From assembly GCA_020850355.1 (NCBI GenBank), contig JADZEX010000014.1, forward strand, positions 62,001 through 126,000: DNA of 64,000 nucleotides, in the 5' to 3' direction. This stretch comes from Fimbriimonadaceae bacterium (lineage in GTDB: Bacteria > Armatimonadota > UBA10988). Of the stretch, positions 15,880 through 24,183 are shown piece by piece. Below the pieces are notes generated by a model. The model searched no databases. It saw only the letters and a list, made by a program, of their open reading frames with translations, and was not told the origin of the DNA. The position numbers and the translations under genes are program-made. Positions within the stretch are counted from its first letter, which is position 1, and every line of letters starts with the position of its first letter.

Positions 15880-18491
15880 CAAACGGTCTCCAGCACCGGC
15901 GGCGCCGGTGGCAGCAGGGCGTCACCCACCTGGCGCAGGCTGGCCAGCTTCAGCACACGCACGCCCAACAGGGCGTCGGACGAGCAGTTCAGCAGCGTGG
16001 TCAGCACGTCGTCCACCTTCGGCGGCCGGCCGTCGTGGCTGACCATCTGCAGCTCCAGCACCCCCTCGGCGGCAACCTGCAGCGAGCGGATCATCGGCTT
16101 GATATCGACCGGCCGATGAACCACTTGCCCCTGCTGCTTGCCCCGCCGCTGGGCGATGATCTGCGGCTGCGCCAGGTACTGCGCGACCCGCTCGGCGAGG
16201 TCGTCGCCGGCCAGTTCGGGTGGCAGCTCGGCCCGCCAGGCGGCGCAGTCTAAGGTGGCCATCAGCGATGGCTCGCTGACCGCCACGAGCCAGCCTTCGT
16301 GCACCGCGAACCCCGGCGGCAGCGCGGCGTTGAGGGCGCTCAGGAACTGCTCCGGCTCGACCGCCGCGGTGATCTGCACGTCACACCAGTCGCCGACGGT
16401 CTCCAGACCGACCGGCAGCGCCGTGCTGAAGCTGAGGCTGGCATGGGGATGAAAGCCCTCGCTGTATTTCAGCGGCAGTCGGGCGCGGCGCAGGGCGCGG
16501 ATGAAGACGTTCATCAGCTCTTTGTGCGACAGCAGCCGGGCCAGGCCGCGGCGCTCCCACCGGAAGCGCAAGCTGCCAATCGCCGGCAGGTCCGGCGGCG
16601 TTTGCGGCCCGGCCAGGCTCAGGTCGGCGTCGGCCCGGGCCCCTTCGCGCGAGCGCCGCAGCATCGCGGTGCAGGCCGCGCGCTCCTGGTCGATCACCCC
16701 ACAGCGGTTGCACTTGCCATCGTCGCGGCGGCAGTCGCGCTGCCAGTCGAGGTGGCGGGCGCGCTCCCAGTCGGCGGCCAGCCAGCCCTTCGGGATCAGC
16801 ACGTCGATGTGGTCCCACGGCAGCGGCGCCGGCACTTCGCGCTCCTCCAGCTCGGTCGCCGGGTCGCGCCCGAACTCCGCCTGCCAGCGCTCGCAAGCCG
16901 TCTGCCAGGCCTCCTGGGTGCGGTACTCGTACCAGCCGTCGAAGCGCGCACCGGCCTGCCAGGCCCAGTAGATCAGCCAGCCGAGGCGGCGGTCGCCGCG
17001 GGTGATCAGACCCTCCAGGTAGGTCTCGAAGGCGTCGTGACGGCCGAACTTGATGGCCTTGATGTTGTGCAGTTGTCCGCGCAACAGGCCCTGCCGGCGG
17101 CGGGTCTCTGCCATCGGGATTTGCGCGGCCCACTGGAACGGCGTCTGCGGCTTCGGGACGAAGGTGCTGATGCCGAGGTTGACCTTCGCCCGCCCGCCGC
17201 GGAGCGGTCGACCGACGAACCAGACTTCGCGCGCCAGCTCGCCGATCGCCTTGACATCGTCGTCGGTCTCGGTCGGCAGGCCGATCATGAAGTAGAGCTT
17301 GATCTGATCCCAGCCCTGCTGAAAGCACTGCCGCGACATATCGAGCAGGTCCTCGCGGCTGATGAACTTGTTGATCACCGCCCGCATCCGGTCGGTGGCC
17401 GCTTCGGGGGCGAAGGTGATGCCGCTCTTGCGGACGTTGCCGAGTTGGTTGGCGAGGTCGACGCTGAAGCTGTCGAGTCGCAACGACGGCAGGCTGACGC
17501 CGATGTGTTCGGGCGTCGCCAGCTCGACCGCCTGGCGCACCAGCGACTTGACCTGGCTGTAGTCGCAGGTGCTCAAGGAGACCAGGCTGATCTCCTCGTA
17601 GCCGGTCCGCTGCATCGTCTCGACCTGCAACCGCGCGAGGTTGTCCAGCGACCGCTCGCGCACCGGACGGGTGACCATCCCGGCCTGACAGAAGCGGCAG
17701 CTCTGGGTGCAGCCGCGCAGCACTTCCAGCGCCACGCGATCATGCACCTGGGCGGCGTAGGGCACCAGGTAGTCGGTCGGGAAGGGCGTCGCATCGAGGT
17801 CGCGCACCAGCCGTTTGCGGATCCGCGGCGCGTCGGGCGGTGGGACCAGCCGGCCGCCGACCTCGATCATGGGGTACCGCGCCGGGACGTAGACCCCGTC
17901 CAGGCTGGCCAGGCGATCGAGCACGGTCTCCCGGTCGCCGCCAGCGGCGACCGCGTCGGCGAGTTCCAGGACCACCTCCTCGCCGTCCCCGATCACAAAG
18001 GCGTCGATGAACAGCGCCAGCGGCTCGGGGTTGAAGACGCACGGCCCACCGGCGATCACGAGCGGGTGCTGCGCGCTGCGCTCGGCCGCCAGCGGCGGCA
18101 CCCCGCCGAGGTCGAGCATGTTCAGAATGTTGGTGTAGTTGAGCTCCCACTGCAGCGTGAAACCGAGCAGGTCGAAGGCGTGCAGCGGGGTCTTGCTCTC
18201 GAGGGCAAACAGCGGCAGGCCGCGCTCGCGGAGCAGCGCCTCGAGGTCGGGATGCGGCGCGCAGACGCGCTCGGCCCAGAACTCGGGCCGTTGGTTCAAG
18301 ATGTGGTAGAGAATCTGCAGGCCGAGGTTGCCCAGCCCCAGGTCGTAACTGTCGGGGAACGCCAGACAGGCCCGCAGGCGCACCCGCGCCGGGTCTTTGT
18401 GGACCGCGTTGAGCTCGGTCCCGAGATACCGCGAGGGCTTCTCGACCCGCGGCAGGATCTCCCGGTCGAGCCACTCCGACAACTGCCTCAC
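15879..18491 (-). CDS. TIGR03960-type radical SAM protein fused to DUF2344 domain
   Basis: 870 residues. The N-terminal ~220 residues resemble a B12-binding-like domain; RGCTQSCRFCQAG (about 260) is the CxxxCxxC radical SAM motif; DGKCNRCGVID (about 615) is another Cys pair; the last ~230 residues (SLRFRWERRGLARLLSHKEL, GFHPHASLSFSTALPVGLE) match the TIGR03936/DUF2344 domain. In other genomes it neighbours rne/rng, suggesting tRNA or rRNA modification, but the reaction is not established. It starts the operon with ispH. The start at 18491 is supported by good N-terminal family fit. Confidence 0.9.
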   Translation of the reverse strand: MRQLSEWLDREILPRVEKPSRYLGTELNAVHKDPARVRLRACLAFPDSYDLGLGNLGLQILYHILNQRPEFWAERVCAPHPDLEALLRERGLPLFALESKTPLHAFDLLGFTLQWELNYTNILNMLDLGGVPPLAAERSAQHPLVIAGGPCVFNPEPLALFIDAFVIGDGEEVVLELADAVAAGGDRETVLDRLASLDGVYVPARYPMIEVGGRLVPPPDAPRIRKRLVRDLDATPFPTDYLVPYAAQVHDRVALEVLRGCTQSCRFCQAGMVTRPVRERSLDNLARLQVETMQRTGYEEISLVSLSTCDYSQVKSLVRQAVELATPEHIGVSLPSLRLDSFSVDLANQLGNVRKSGITFAPEAATDRMRAVINKFISREDLLDMSRQCFQQGWDQIKLYFMIGLPTETDDDVKAIGELAREVWFVGRPLRGGRAKVNLGISTFVPKPQTPFQWAAQIPMAETRRRQGLLRGQLHNIKAIKFGRHDAFETYLEGLITRGDRRLGWLIYWAWQAGARFDGWYEYRTQEAWQTACERWQAEFGRDPATELEEREVPAPLPWDHIDVLIPKGWLAADWERARHLDWQRDCRRDDGKCNRCGVIDQERAACTAMLRRSREGARADADLSLAGPQTPPDLPAIGSLRFRWERRGLARLLSHKELMNVFIRALRRARLPLKYSEGFHPHASLSFSTALPVGLETVGDWCDVQITAAVEPEQFLSALNAALPPGFAVHEGWLVAVSEPSLMATLDCAAWRAELPPELAGDDLAERVAQYLAQPQIIAQRRGKQQGQVVHRPVDIKPMIRSLQVAAEGVLELQMVSHDGRPPKVDDVLTTLLNCSSDALLGVRVLKLASLRQVGDALLPPAPPVLETV

Positions 18492-18534
18492 AAGCGCCTC
18501 CGCCCCTCAACTCACCGCCGTCGGTGGCCCTTTC

Positions 18535-18543
18535 AGTATAGCA
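18535..18543 (-). promoter_or_regulatory. extended -10 element for the 18491-12546 operon
   Basis: On the minus strand the sequence reads TGCTATACT, a TGnTATAnT extended -10 box, 44 nt before the start of the TIGR03960-type gene. No convincing -35 box is found 16-18 nt upstream. It is divergent from the tRNA promoter. Confidence 0.5.
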
Positions 18544-18572
18544 CGGTGCCCCCTGGCAGGCCGGAGCGGCGC

Positions 18573-18601
18573 TTGACAAGCCGCGCGCCGCCGCCTATGA
18601 T
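18573..18601 (+). promoter_or_regulatory. promoter of tRNA-Leu
   Basis: TTGACA (18573-18578) and TATGAT (18596-18601) with a 17-nt spacer, ending 9 nt before the tRNA. It is the closest match to a consensus sigma70 promoter in the window. Confidence 0.8.
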
Positions 18602-18610
18602 CAGCCCCAC

Positions 18611-18693
18611 GCCGGAGTGGCGGAATGGTAGACGCACCTGACTCAAAATCAGGCGGGCGCAAGCCTGTGTCGGTTCGAGTCCGACCTCCGGTA
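18611..18693 (+). tRNA. tRNA-Leu (anticodon CAA)
   Basis: The acceptor stem GCCGGAG pairs with CTCCGGT (18686-18692) with a G-U at the first pair, and A18693 is the discriminator. The anticodon arm is CCTGA-CTCAAAA-TCAGG, giving anticodon CAA for codon TTG. The T arm is GTCGG-TTCGAGT-CCGAC, and a long variable arm (CGGGCGCAAGCCTGT region) marks a class II tRNA. CCA is not encoded. Confidence 0.95.
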
Positions 18694-18708
18694 TCCACCC
18701 ACTAATCC

Positions 18709-19161
18709 ATGATCATCATCCGACCCGCCGAGCCCCGTGACCTCGACGCGCTGGTGCTGGGCAACGCCGAGCTGGCCCGCGAGACCGAGGACACCCTGCT
18801 GGACCAGGCCGTGCTGCGCGCCGGCATCGCGGCATTGCTGGCCGATCCGGCCAAGGGCTGGTACCTCGTCGCCGAAGTCGATGGCCAGGTGGTCGGGCAG
18901 ATCATGCTGACCTTCGAGTGGAGCGACTGGCGCAACGGCTGCCTCGGCTGGCTGCAGAGCGTCTGGGTCGCCCCCGACCACCGCCGGCAGGGTGTCTTCA
19001 GCGCGCTCCTGGCGGGGTTGATCGAGCGGGCCAGGGCGGCCGACATCGTCGGGCTGCGGCTGTACGTCGAAGAGCACAACACCCGGGCGCAGGAAGTCTA
19101 CCGGCGCCACGGGTTCGCCGCCGCGGGCTATCTGGTCTACCACCGCGACGGGCCGCTGTAA
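18709..19161 (+). CDS. GNAT family N-acetyltransferase
   Basis: 150 residues, a single GNAT domain. IIIRPAEPRDLDALV is a typical GNAT start, VWVAPDHRRQGVFSAL holds the acetyl-CoA-binding RRxGxxxxL-like loop, and LYVEEHNTRAQEVYRRHGF is the usual C-terminal motif. It acetylates an unknown amine. The ATG lies 15 nt after the tRNA end with no Shine-Dalgarno site, so it is probably read from the tRNA promoter and weakly or unusually translated. Confidence 0.88.
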   Translation: MIIIRPAEPRDLDALVLGNAELARETEDTLLDQAVLRAGIAALLADPAKGWYLVAEVDGQVVGQIMLTFEWSDWRNGCLGWLQSVWVAPDHRRQGVFSALLAGLIERARAADIVGLRLYVEEHNTRAQEVYRRHGFAAAGYLVYHRDGPL

Positions 19162-19167
19162 GCCGGA

Positions 19168-19194
19168 AGGACGCCCGACCGCGCTGGCGAAGCC
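19168..19194 (+). promoter_or_regulatory. two-block leader element, exact N14 copy
   Basis: AGGAC (19168-19172), 14 nt, GCGAA (19187-19191) followed by GCC. The second block ends 25 nt before the URO-D gene ATG. One of nine such elements in the window. Confidence 0.6.
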
Positions 19195-19216
19195 GCCCGC
19201 CGGTTGGAGTCGGCAG

Positions 19217-20317
19217 ATGACCTCCCGTGAGCGGCTGCTCTGCGCCCTGCACAACGAACGCCCCGACCGGCTGCCCTGCCAGGTCCACGGCTGGATGGCC
19301 TACTACCTGAAGTACTACCTCGGCGGCTGCGACTGGTACCAGGCCTACGAACGCTTCGGGATGGACTACGCGATCTACGTCTCGCCCGACTACCAGTACG
19401 CCCCGGCCGATCTCGCCAACTGGGTGGTTGACCAGCGCGACCTGGGGCCGCAGCCCGACGGCAACCGCCGTTGGGAGGCCACCATCCGCACCCCGACCGG
19501 CGAGCTGCATTACGCCGGGGCGAGCAACGAGATCACTGGCTGGCAGACCGAGCACCTGCTCAAGACGAGCGACGACTTCGCCATCTGGGAGCGTTGGCAC
19601 CCGGTGCCGACCGGCGCCGACTTCCGCCAGATCCGCGAGGCGCGCGACCGCCTCGGCGACCGCGGCATCGTGCGCAGCCACCCCTTCTCGCCGGGCCAGG
19701 GCAGCCCCTGGCAGAGCTTCTGCATCCTCTACGGGACGCAGGAGGCGATCCTGCTGGCGATCGATCAGCCGGACTTCGTACACCATGCGCTCAACGCCAT
19801 CGTCGAGCGGACGATTCGCGTCAGCGAGCTGTGGGTCGGCACACCCGCCGACATGGTCGAGACCGGGGGCGGCGCGGGGTCGAACACGGTGATCAGCCCG
19901 GCGATGTTCGCGGAGTTCTGCGTGCCCTACGACCAGCGCCAGCACGAGGTGCTGCGGGCGGCCGGGGTGAAGATTGTCTACCACCTCTGCGGTGGGCTGA
20001 TGAAGCAGTTGCCGCTGGTGCTGCAGAACGGCGCCGACGGCCTGGAGACGATGACCCCGCCGAGCATGGGTGGTGATGTCGACCTGGCGGCCTGTTCGCG
20101 GTTGGCCGGCGACCGGCTGTTCTTCATCGGCGGCTTTGACCAACTGCGGGGCTTCGAGCGCGGCACGCCGGAGGCCGCCCGCCAGCTCGTCTTCGAGTGC
20201 TTCGAAGCGACGCGCGACCAGGCCGGCTACATCATCGCGCCGTCCGACCACTTCTTCCACGGCGACCCGGCCAACCTGCAGGCCTTCGCCGACGCCGTCA
20301 AGGAGTGCGTCTACTGA
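19217..20317 (+). CDS. uroporphyrinogen decarboxylase-family (MtaA/URO-D-like) protein
   Basis: 366 residues, URO-D/MtaA fold. VYHLCGGLMKQ (about 255) carries the HxCG zinc motif of the methylcobamide:CoM methyltransferase-like members rather than the heme-pathway enzyme; ETGGGAGSNTVISP is the matching family segment. These proteins often act as corrinoid-dependent demethylases on methoxylated or other C1 substrates; no corrinoid protein is encoded next to it, so function remains inferred. It is preceded by the leader element and followed at 17 nt by an M28 peptidase gene. Confidence 0.85.
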   Translation: MTSRERLLCALHNERPDRLPCQVHGWMAYYLKYYLGGCDWYQAYERFGMDYAIYVSPDYQYAPADLANWVVDQRDLGPQPDGNRRWEATIRTPTGELHYAGASNEITGWQTEHLLKTSDDFAIWERWHPVPTGADFRQIREARDRLGDRGIVRSHPFSPGQGSPWQSFCILYGTQEAILLAIDQPDFVHHALNAIVERTIRVSELWVGTPADMVETGGGAGSNTVISPAMFAEFCVPYDQRQHEVLRAAGVKIVYHLCGGLMKQLPLVLQNGADGLETMTPPSMGGDVDLAACSRLAGDRLFFIGGFDQLRGFERGTPEAARQLVFECFEATRDQAGYIIAPSDHFFHGDPANLQAFADAVKECVY

Positions 20318-20334
20318 CCGCTGGGGAGGACCCG

Positions 20335-21279
20335 ATGGCAACCACGCAGATTCGTGATCGCCTGGCCCAGGTTAGCCTGGCCCGCCTGCGGGCGGACCTG
20401 TACCACCTCTGCGCCGACCCGCTGCCCTGCCGCCGCGCCAACGTCACGCTGCCGGGCCACCAGCAGTCGACGTTGGCCGAGGCCGACGCCTACCTCGCGG
20501 CGCAGTTGGCGGCGGTCGGGCTGACCGTCGAGCGCGAGAGCGTGCCGGTGCAGGCCTACCGCTGCGACATGAGCAAGCCGCCGACGCAATGGTACTCGGC
20601 GCCGCAGGCCGGGGATCCGTGGTATCTGGCGGACAACCTGACCGTCACCCTGCCCGGCGGGGCGCGGCCCGCGGAGATCATCCTGGCCTGTGCCCACAAA
20701 GACTCGCAGAGCTGGATCGCCTCGCCCGGGGCCTACGACACCGCCGTTGGGACCATCGCACTGCTGGAGCTGGCCCGCCTGCTGGCCGACGCGCCGCTCG
20801 ACCGCACGGTGCGGCTGCTGTGGTGCAACGAAGAGCACAGTCCGTGGACCAGCATCCACGCCGCCCAGCAGGCCCGCGCGCGGGGCGACCACCTGCTGGC
20901 GGTGCTGAACACCGACGGCCTGGGCGGGCGGCCGAGCGCCTGGCAGGCCGCGGGGCGGCGCACCAACGTGACTCGCTACACGACCCCCGAAGGCCGTCCG
21001 CTGGCCGAACTGTGTGCGGAGGTCAACGCGGCCTACGGGATCGGGCTGGAACAGAGCCTGTTCGCCGCGGAGCATCCCAACGACGACGACGGCAGCTTCA
21101 TCAAGGCCGGCTACCGCGTGGCCGTCGCCAACATCGGTAGCTTGCCCTACCGTCACGACTGGTACCACCAGCCGCAGGACACCGCCGACCAGGTGGATCT
21201 CGAGAACGTGGCGCAGGGCTGTCAGTTGGTGCTCGGCACGATCCTGCGGCTGGACCGCGACGGTCTGCCGCCGGGCTGA
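20335..21279 (+). CDS. M28-family zinc peptidase
   Basis: 314 residues from an ATG with GGGGAGGA upstream. Zinc-site residues in M28 order are visible: ACAHKDSQ (His, Asp), GAYDTAVG (Asp), LLWCNEEHS (catalytic Glu-Glu), NTDGLGG (Asp) and YHQPQDT (His). No signal peptide is seen, so it is likely cytoplasmic; it may release amino acids from peptides or act on an amide. The classic HYDS and GANDNASG motifs are altered, so substrate prediction is unsafe. It follows the URO-D gene by 17 nt. Confidence 0.85.
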   Translation: MATTQIRDRLAQVSLARLRADLYHLCADPLPCRRANVTLPGHQQSTLAEADAYLAAQLAAVGLTVERESVPVQAYRCDMSKPPTQWYSAPQAGDPWYLADNLTVTLPGGARPAEIILACAHKDSQSWIASPGAYDTAVGTIALLELARLLADAPLDRTVRLLWCNEEHSPWTSIHAAQQARARGDHLLAVLNTDGLGGRPSAWQAAGRRTNVTRYTTPEGRPLAELCAEVNAAYGIGLEQSLFAAEHPNDDDGSFIKAGYRVAVANIGSLPYRHDWYHQPQDTADQVDLENVAQGCQLVLGTILRLDRDGLPPG

Positions 21280-21299
21280 GCGGCGCCGGCGGCGCAGCG

Positions 21300-21329
21300 T
21301 AGACGGTCGGCGCGGGGAAGTGCTACAAT
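21300..21329 (+). promoter_or_regulatory. promoter with extended -10 for DUF6785 gene
   Basis: TGCTACAAT (21321-21329) is an extended -10; TAGACG (21300-21305) lies 18 nt upstream of TACAAT as a weak -35. The start codon at 21372 has CCGGAGGA before it. Confidence 0.55.
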
Positions 21330-21371
21330 CGCGCCGCGCTGCTGACCACTCGCTCCGGAGGACTCTGCCGC

Positions 21372-23342
21372 ATGGCTCAGGCACCCGTCTCGGCGGCTGA
21401 CCCGCCCGTCCGCCAATCGGCGGTGACCCTTCGCGCGATTCTGCTGGGCCTGTTGTTGATGCCGCCGAACGTCTACTGGTGCCTGCAGGTTGAGGGCATC
21501 TGGCACAGTGGGCACCCCTCGGCGCTGAGCCTGTTCTGGAATGTCTGCTTCACGATTCTGGTGCTGGTCGCCATCAACCTCGGCCTCAAGCGCATCGCGC
21601 CGCGCTGGGCGTTGACGCAGGGCGAGTTCATCACGATCTACGTGCTGCTCTACATGGCCACCGCCCTGGCCGGTCACGACTCGTTGCAGCTCCAGATTCC
21701 CGTCCTGTCGATGCCCTGGTATTTCGCCGACGACTCCAACAAGTACGCCACGCTCTTGCAGCCTTTCCTGCCCGAGTGGCTGACGGTCAGCAACCCCGAC
21801 GTGGTCAAAGCGTTCATCGAGGGGCACAACTCGCTGTTCGATCAGGGCCACTGGCGCTTCTGGGTGATCCCGATCTTCTGGTGGACGGCCTTCATCGCGG
21901 CGCTGGGCCTGGTGCTGATCTGCCTCAACGTCTTTGTCCGACGGCAATGGACCGAGCACGAGAAGTTGAGCTACCCGATCATCCAGTTGCCGCTGGCGCT
22001 GACCGAGGGCGGGGGGCAGGCCAGCTTCTTCACCAACAAGTGGTTCCTCGCCGGCTTTGTGGCAGTCGCCGCGCTGGACATCCTGAACGGCCTCAGCCGC
22101 GGCTTCATTCCGGCGCTGCCCTACATCAAGATCCGGCACAACGAGCATGTCTGGTCGGACGCCTTCACGACCTTCCCATGGAACCGCATGGGCCGGCTCG
22201 AGACGCCGTTCTATCCGTTCCTGGTGGCGCTGGGCTTCTTCTTGCCGCTCGATCTGTCGTTCTCGATCTGGTTCTTCTTCCTGTTCCAGAAGGCCCAGAA
22301 CGTCCTCGCCGCGGTGGTCAAGCTGCCCGACATGCCGGAGCTGCCGTACAGCTACGAGCAGACCGCCGGGGCGTTGCTGGTGCTGTTCATCTACACGGTC
22401 TGGCTGGCCCGCGGGCACCTCTCGGCGGTGGCCCGGACCATCTTCACGCGGCACGACCGGCTCGACGACCGCAACGAGCCGGTCAGCTACCGGACGGCCT
22501 TCGCCGGCCTGTTGGTGGGCAGCGCGTTCCTCTACTGGTTCAGCCTCCGGGCCGGGATGTCGCCGGGGGTGATCGTCGCCTTCTTCATCATCTACGGGAT
22601 CATCGCCTTCACGATCACGCGGATCCGCGCCGAGCTCGGGCCGCCGGCGCATGAGATGGTCGGCGTCAACGCCTATCGGCTGCTGATCACCTTCCAGGGC
22701 ACCGCCGCGTTGGGGCCCAAGAACCTGATCATGTACCCGCTCTACTACTGGTTCACCGGCCGCGGGTACCGCACGCAGATCATGCCGCCGATGATGGAGG
22801 GCTTCAAGATGGCCGAGCGCGCGGGCGTCAGCTCGCGGGGCCTCGGCTGGGTGATGCTGCTGGGGCTGTACGTCGGCGGGATTGCGGTCTACCTGATCGG
22901 CGCGCAGCTCAGTTTCACCAACAACTCGTCGTTCAACGGCATGGTGATGCACAGCCACGGGCACGTCAAACAGACCGCCACCTGGATCGAAGGGCTGGCG
23001 AAGTACGACGTGCTGCCGAACGTCCCGCGGATGATCGCCCTGGCCGCGGCGATGGTCTTCACCGCGTTCCTGATGTTCATGCGGCTGAACAGCCTGCGCT
23101 GGCCGTTCCACCCGGCCGGCTACGCGCTCTCGATGACCTTCGGGGTCGACTACTTCTGGATGTGTATGCTGCTCGCCTGGGCGCTGAAGTCGTTGGTGTT
23201 GAAGTACGGCGGGTACGGGCTCTACCGCAAGGTGCTGCCGTTGTGCTACGGCGTGCTGCTCGGCGAGTATGTCGTCGGCGCCTTCTGGAGCGTGCTGAGT
23301 CTCTTCCTGCACCGCCCGATCTACGACTTCAGTCCGGGCTAG
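21372..23342 (+). CDS. DUF6785/DUF6784-type integral membrane protein
   Basis: 656 residues with about a dozen hydrophobic segments. Segments such as WTEHEKLSYPIIQLPLALTE, ITRIRAELGPPAHEM and the C-terminal GYALSMTFGVDYFWMCMLLAWALK match the large uncharacterised DUF6785/DUF6784 family common in Planctomycetes and Armatimonadota. The fold looks like an oligopeptide-transporter-type permease, but transport has not been shown. A paralogue lies at 43181-45166. It has its own promoter and sits in a catabolic gene run, suggesting uptake of a compound handled by neighbours. Confidence 0.85.
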   Translation: MAQAPVSAADPPVRQSAVTLRAILLGLLLMPPNVYWCLQVEGIWHSGHPSALSLFWNVCFTILVLVAINLGLKRIAPRWALTQGEFITIYVLLYMATALAGHDSLQLQIPVLSMPWYFADDSNKYATLLQPFLPEWLTVSNPDVVKAFIEGHNSLFDQGHWRFWVIPIFWWTAFIAALGLVLICLNVFVRRQWTEHEKLSYPIIQLPLALTEGGGQASFFTNKWFLAGFVAVAALDILNGLSRGFIPALPYIKIRHNEHVWSDAFTTFPWNRMGRLETPFYPFLVALGFFLPLDLSFSIWFFFLFQKAQNVLAAVVKLPDMPELPYSYEQTAGALLVLFIYTVWLARGHLSAVARTIFTRHDRLDDRNEPVSYRTAFAGLLVGSAFLYWFSLRAGMSPGVIVAFFIIYGIIAFTITRIRAELGPPAHEMVGVNAYRLLITFQGTAALGPKNLIMYPLYYWFTGRGYRTQIMPPMMEGFKMAERAGVSSRGLGWVMLLGLYVGGIAVYLIGAQLSFTNNSSFNGMVMHSHGHVKQTATWIEGLAKYDVLPNVPRMIALAAAMVFTAFLMFMRLNSLRWPFHPAGYALSMTFGVDYFWMCMLLAWALKSLVLKYGGYGLYRKVLPLCYGVLLGEYVVGAFWSVLSLFLHRPIYDFSPG

Positions 23343-23356
23343 GCCGCCCCCGACGA

Positions 23357-23382
23357 AGGAAGCGCCGCCGCGGTGCCGTACC
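23357..23382 (+). promoter_or_regulatory. two-block leader element, degenerate N14 copy
   Basis: AGGAA (23357-23361), 14 nt, CCGTA (23376-23380). Block 2 has one central change from CCGAA. It ends 26 nt before the SDR ATG. Confidence 0.35.
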
Positions 23383-23406
23383 CTCGGCGACAGTGAGGGC
23401 GGCGCG

Positions 23407-24180
23407 ATGCAGATCGATCTGAGCGGCAAGGTGGCGGTGGTCAGCGGTTCCTCGCGCGGCATCGGCCGCGCCTGCGCGGTCGAGCTGGCGCGGGCCGGGG
23501 CGGATGTGGTGGTCAACTACCGCACCCATCCCGCCGACGCCGCGCAGGCCGCCGAGCGGATCCGCGACCTCGGCCGGCGGGCCGTCGTGGTGCAGGCCGA
23601 TGTCGCCACCCGCGAGGGCTGCGAGGCCCTGATCAGCGCGGCCACCGAGCAACTCGGCCGGCTGGACATCGTCGTCGTGAACGCCGTGCAGAGCGTCCGC
23701 AAGCCGGTTGTCGAGCTCAGCGTCGACGATGTGGCGGTGGCCTGGAACAGCATCCTGTGGCACGCCTTTCACCTCAGCCAGCTCGGCGCGCGGGTGCTGC
23801 AGGCGCAGGGGCAGGGCGGGCGGATCATCTACATCAGCTCGGTCCACGCCAGCTTCGGCTACCCCACGGCGATGGCCTACAACGCGGGCAAGGCGGGCAT
23901 GAACCACATGGCCCGCACGCTCGCCAGCGAGCTGGCGCGGGACCGCATCCTGGTCAACACCATCGAGCCCGGCTGGATCAACACCGAGGGCGAGCGGCAG
24001 TTCTTCAGTGACGAGGAGATCGCCGCGAAGGGCCGCACGTTGCCGCTCGGACGGCTCGGCTGGCCCGAGGAGATCGCCTACATGACGGTCTTCCTGGCGA
24101 GCGAGCAAGCCGCCTACATCACCGGCTCGATGCTCCGCGTCGACGGCGGCTATGTGCTGCCACGAACCGTGGAGGAGTAG
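23407..24180 (+). CDS. short-chain dehydrogenase/reductase
   Basis: 257 residues, classical SDR. GSSRGIGRACAV is the TGxxxGxG-type NAD(P)-binding motif, NYRTH after strand 2 suggests NADP(H) preference, ISSVHASFGYPTAMAYNAGKAG contains the catalytic Ser and YxxxK, and VDGGYVLPR closes the C-terminus. It oxidises or reduces a sugar, acyl or alcohol substrate; 3-oxoacyl-ACP reductase and glucose dehydrogenase annotations are equally plausible. It has GAGGG upstream and is followed after 3 nt by the DUF3604 gene. Confidence 0.88.
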   Translation: MQIDLSGKVAVVSGSSRGIGRACAVELARAGADVVVNYRTHPADAAQAAERIRDLGRRAVVVQADVATREGCEALISAATEQLGRLDIVVVNAVQSVRKPVVELSVDDVAVAWNSILWHAFHLSQLGARVLQAQGQGGRIIYISSVHASFGYPTAMAYNAGKAGMNHMARTLASELARDRILVNTIEPGWINTEGERQFFSDEEIAAKGRTLPLGRLGWPEEIAYMTVFLASEQAAYITGSMLRVDGGYVLPRTVEE

Positions 24181-24183
24181 GCG

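Noticed and set aside
16299-18641. 780-codon plus-strand frame opposite the TIGR03960-type gene
   Set aside because: Antisense shadow of a recognised radical SAM gene; no family resemblance.
18507-18698. Short minus-strand frame across the tRNA
   Set aside because: It is the complement of tRNA-Leu and its flank; typical spurious call.
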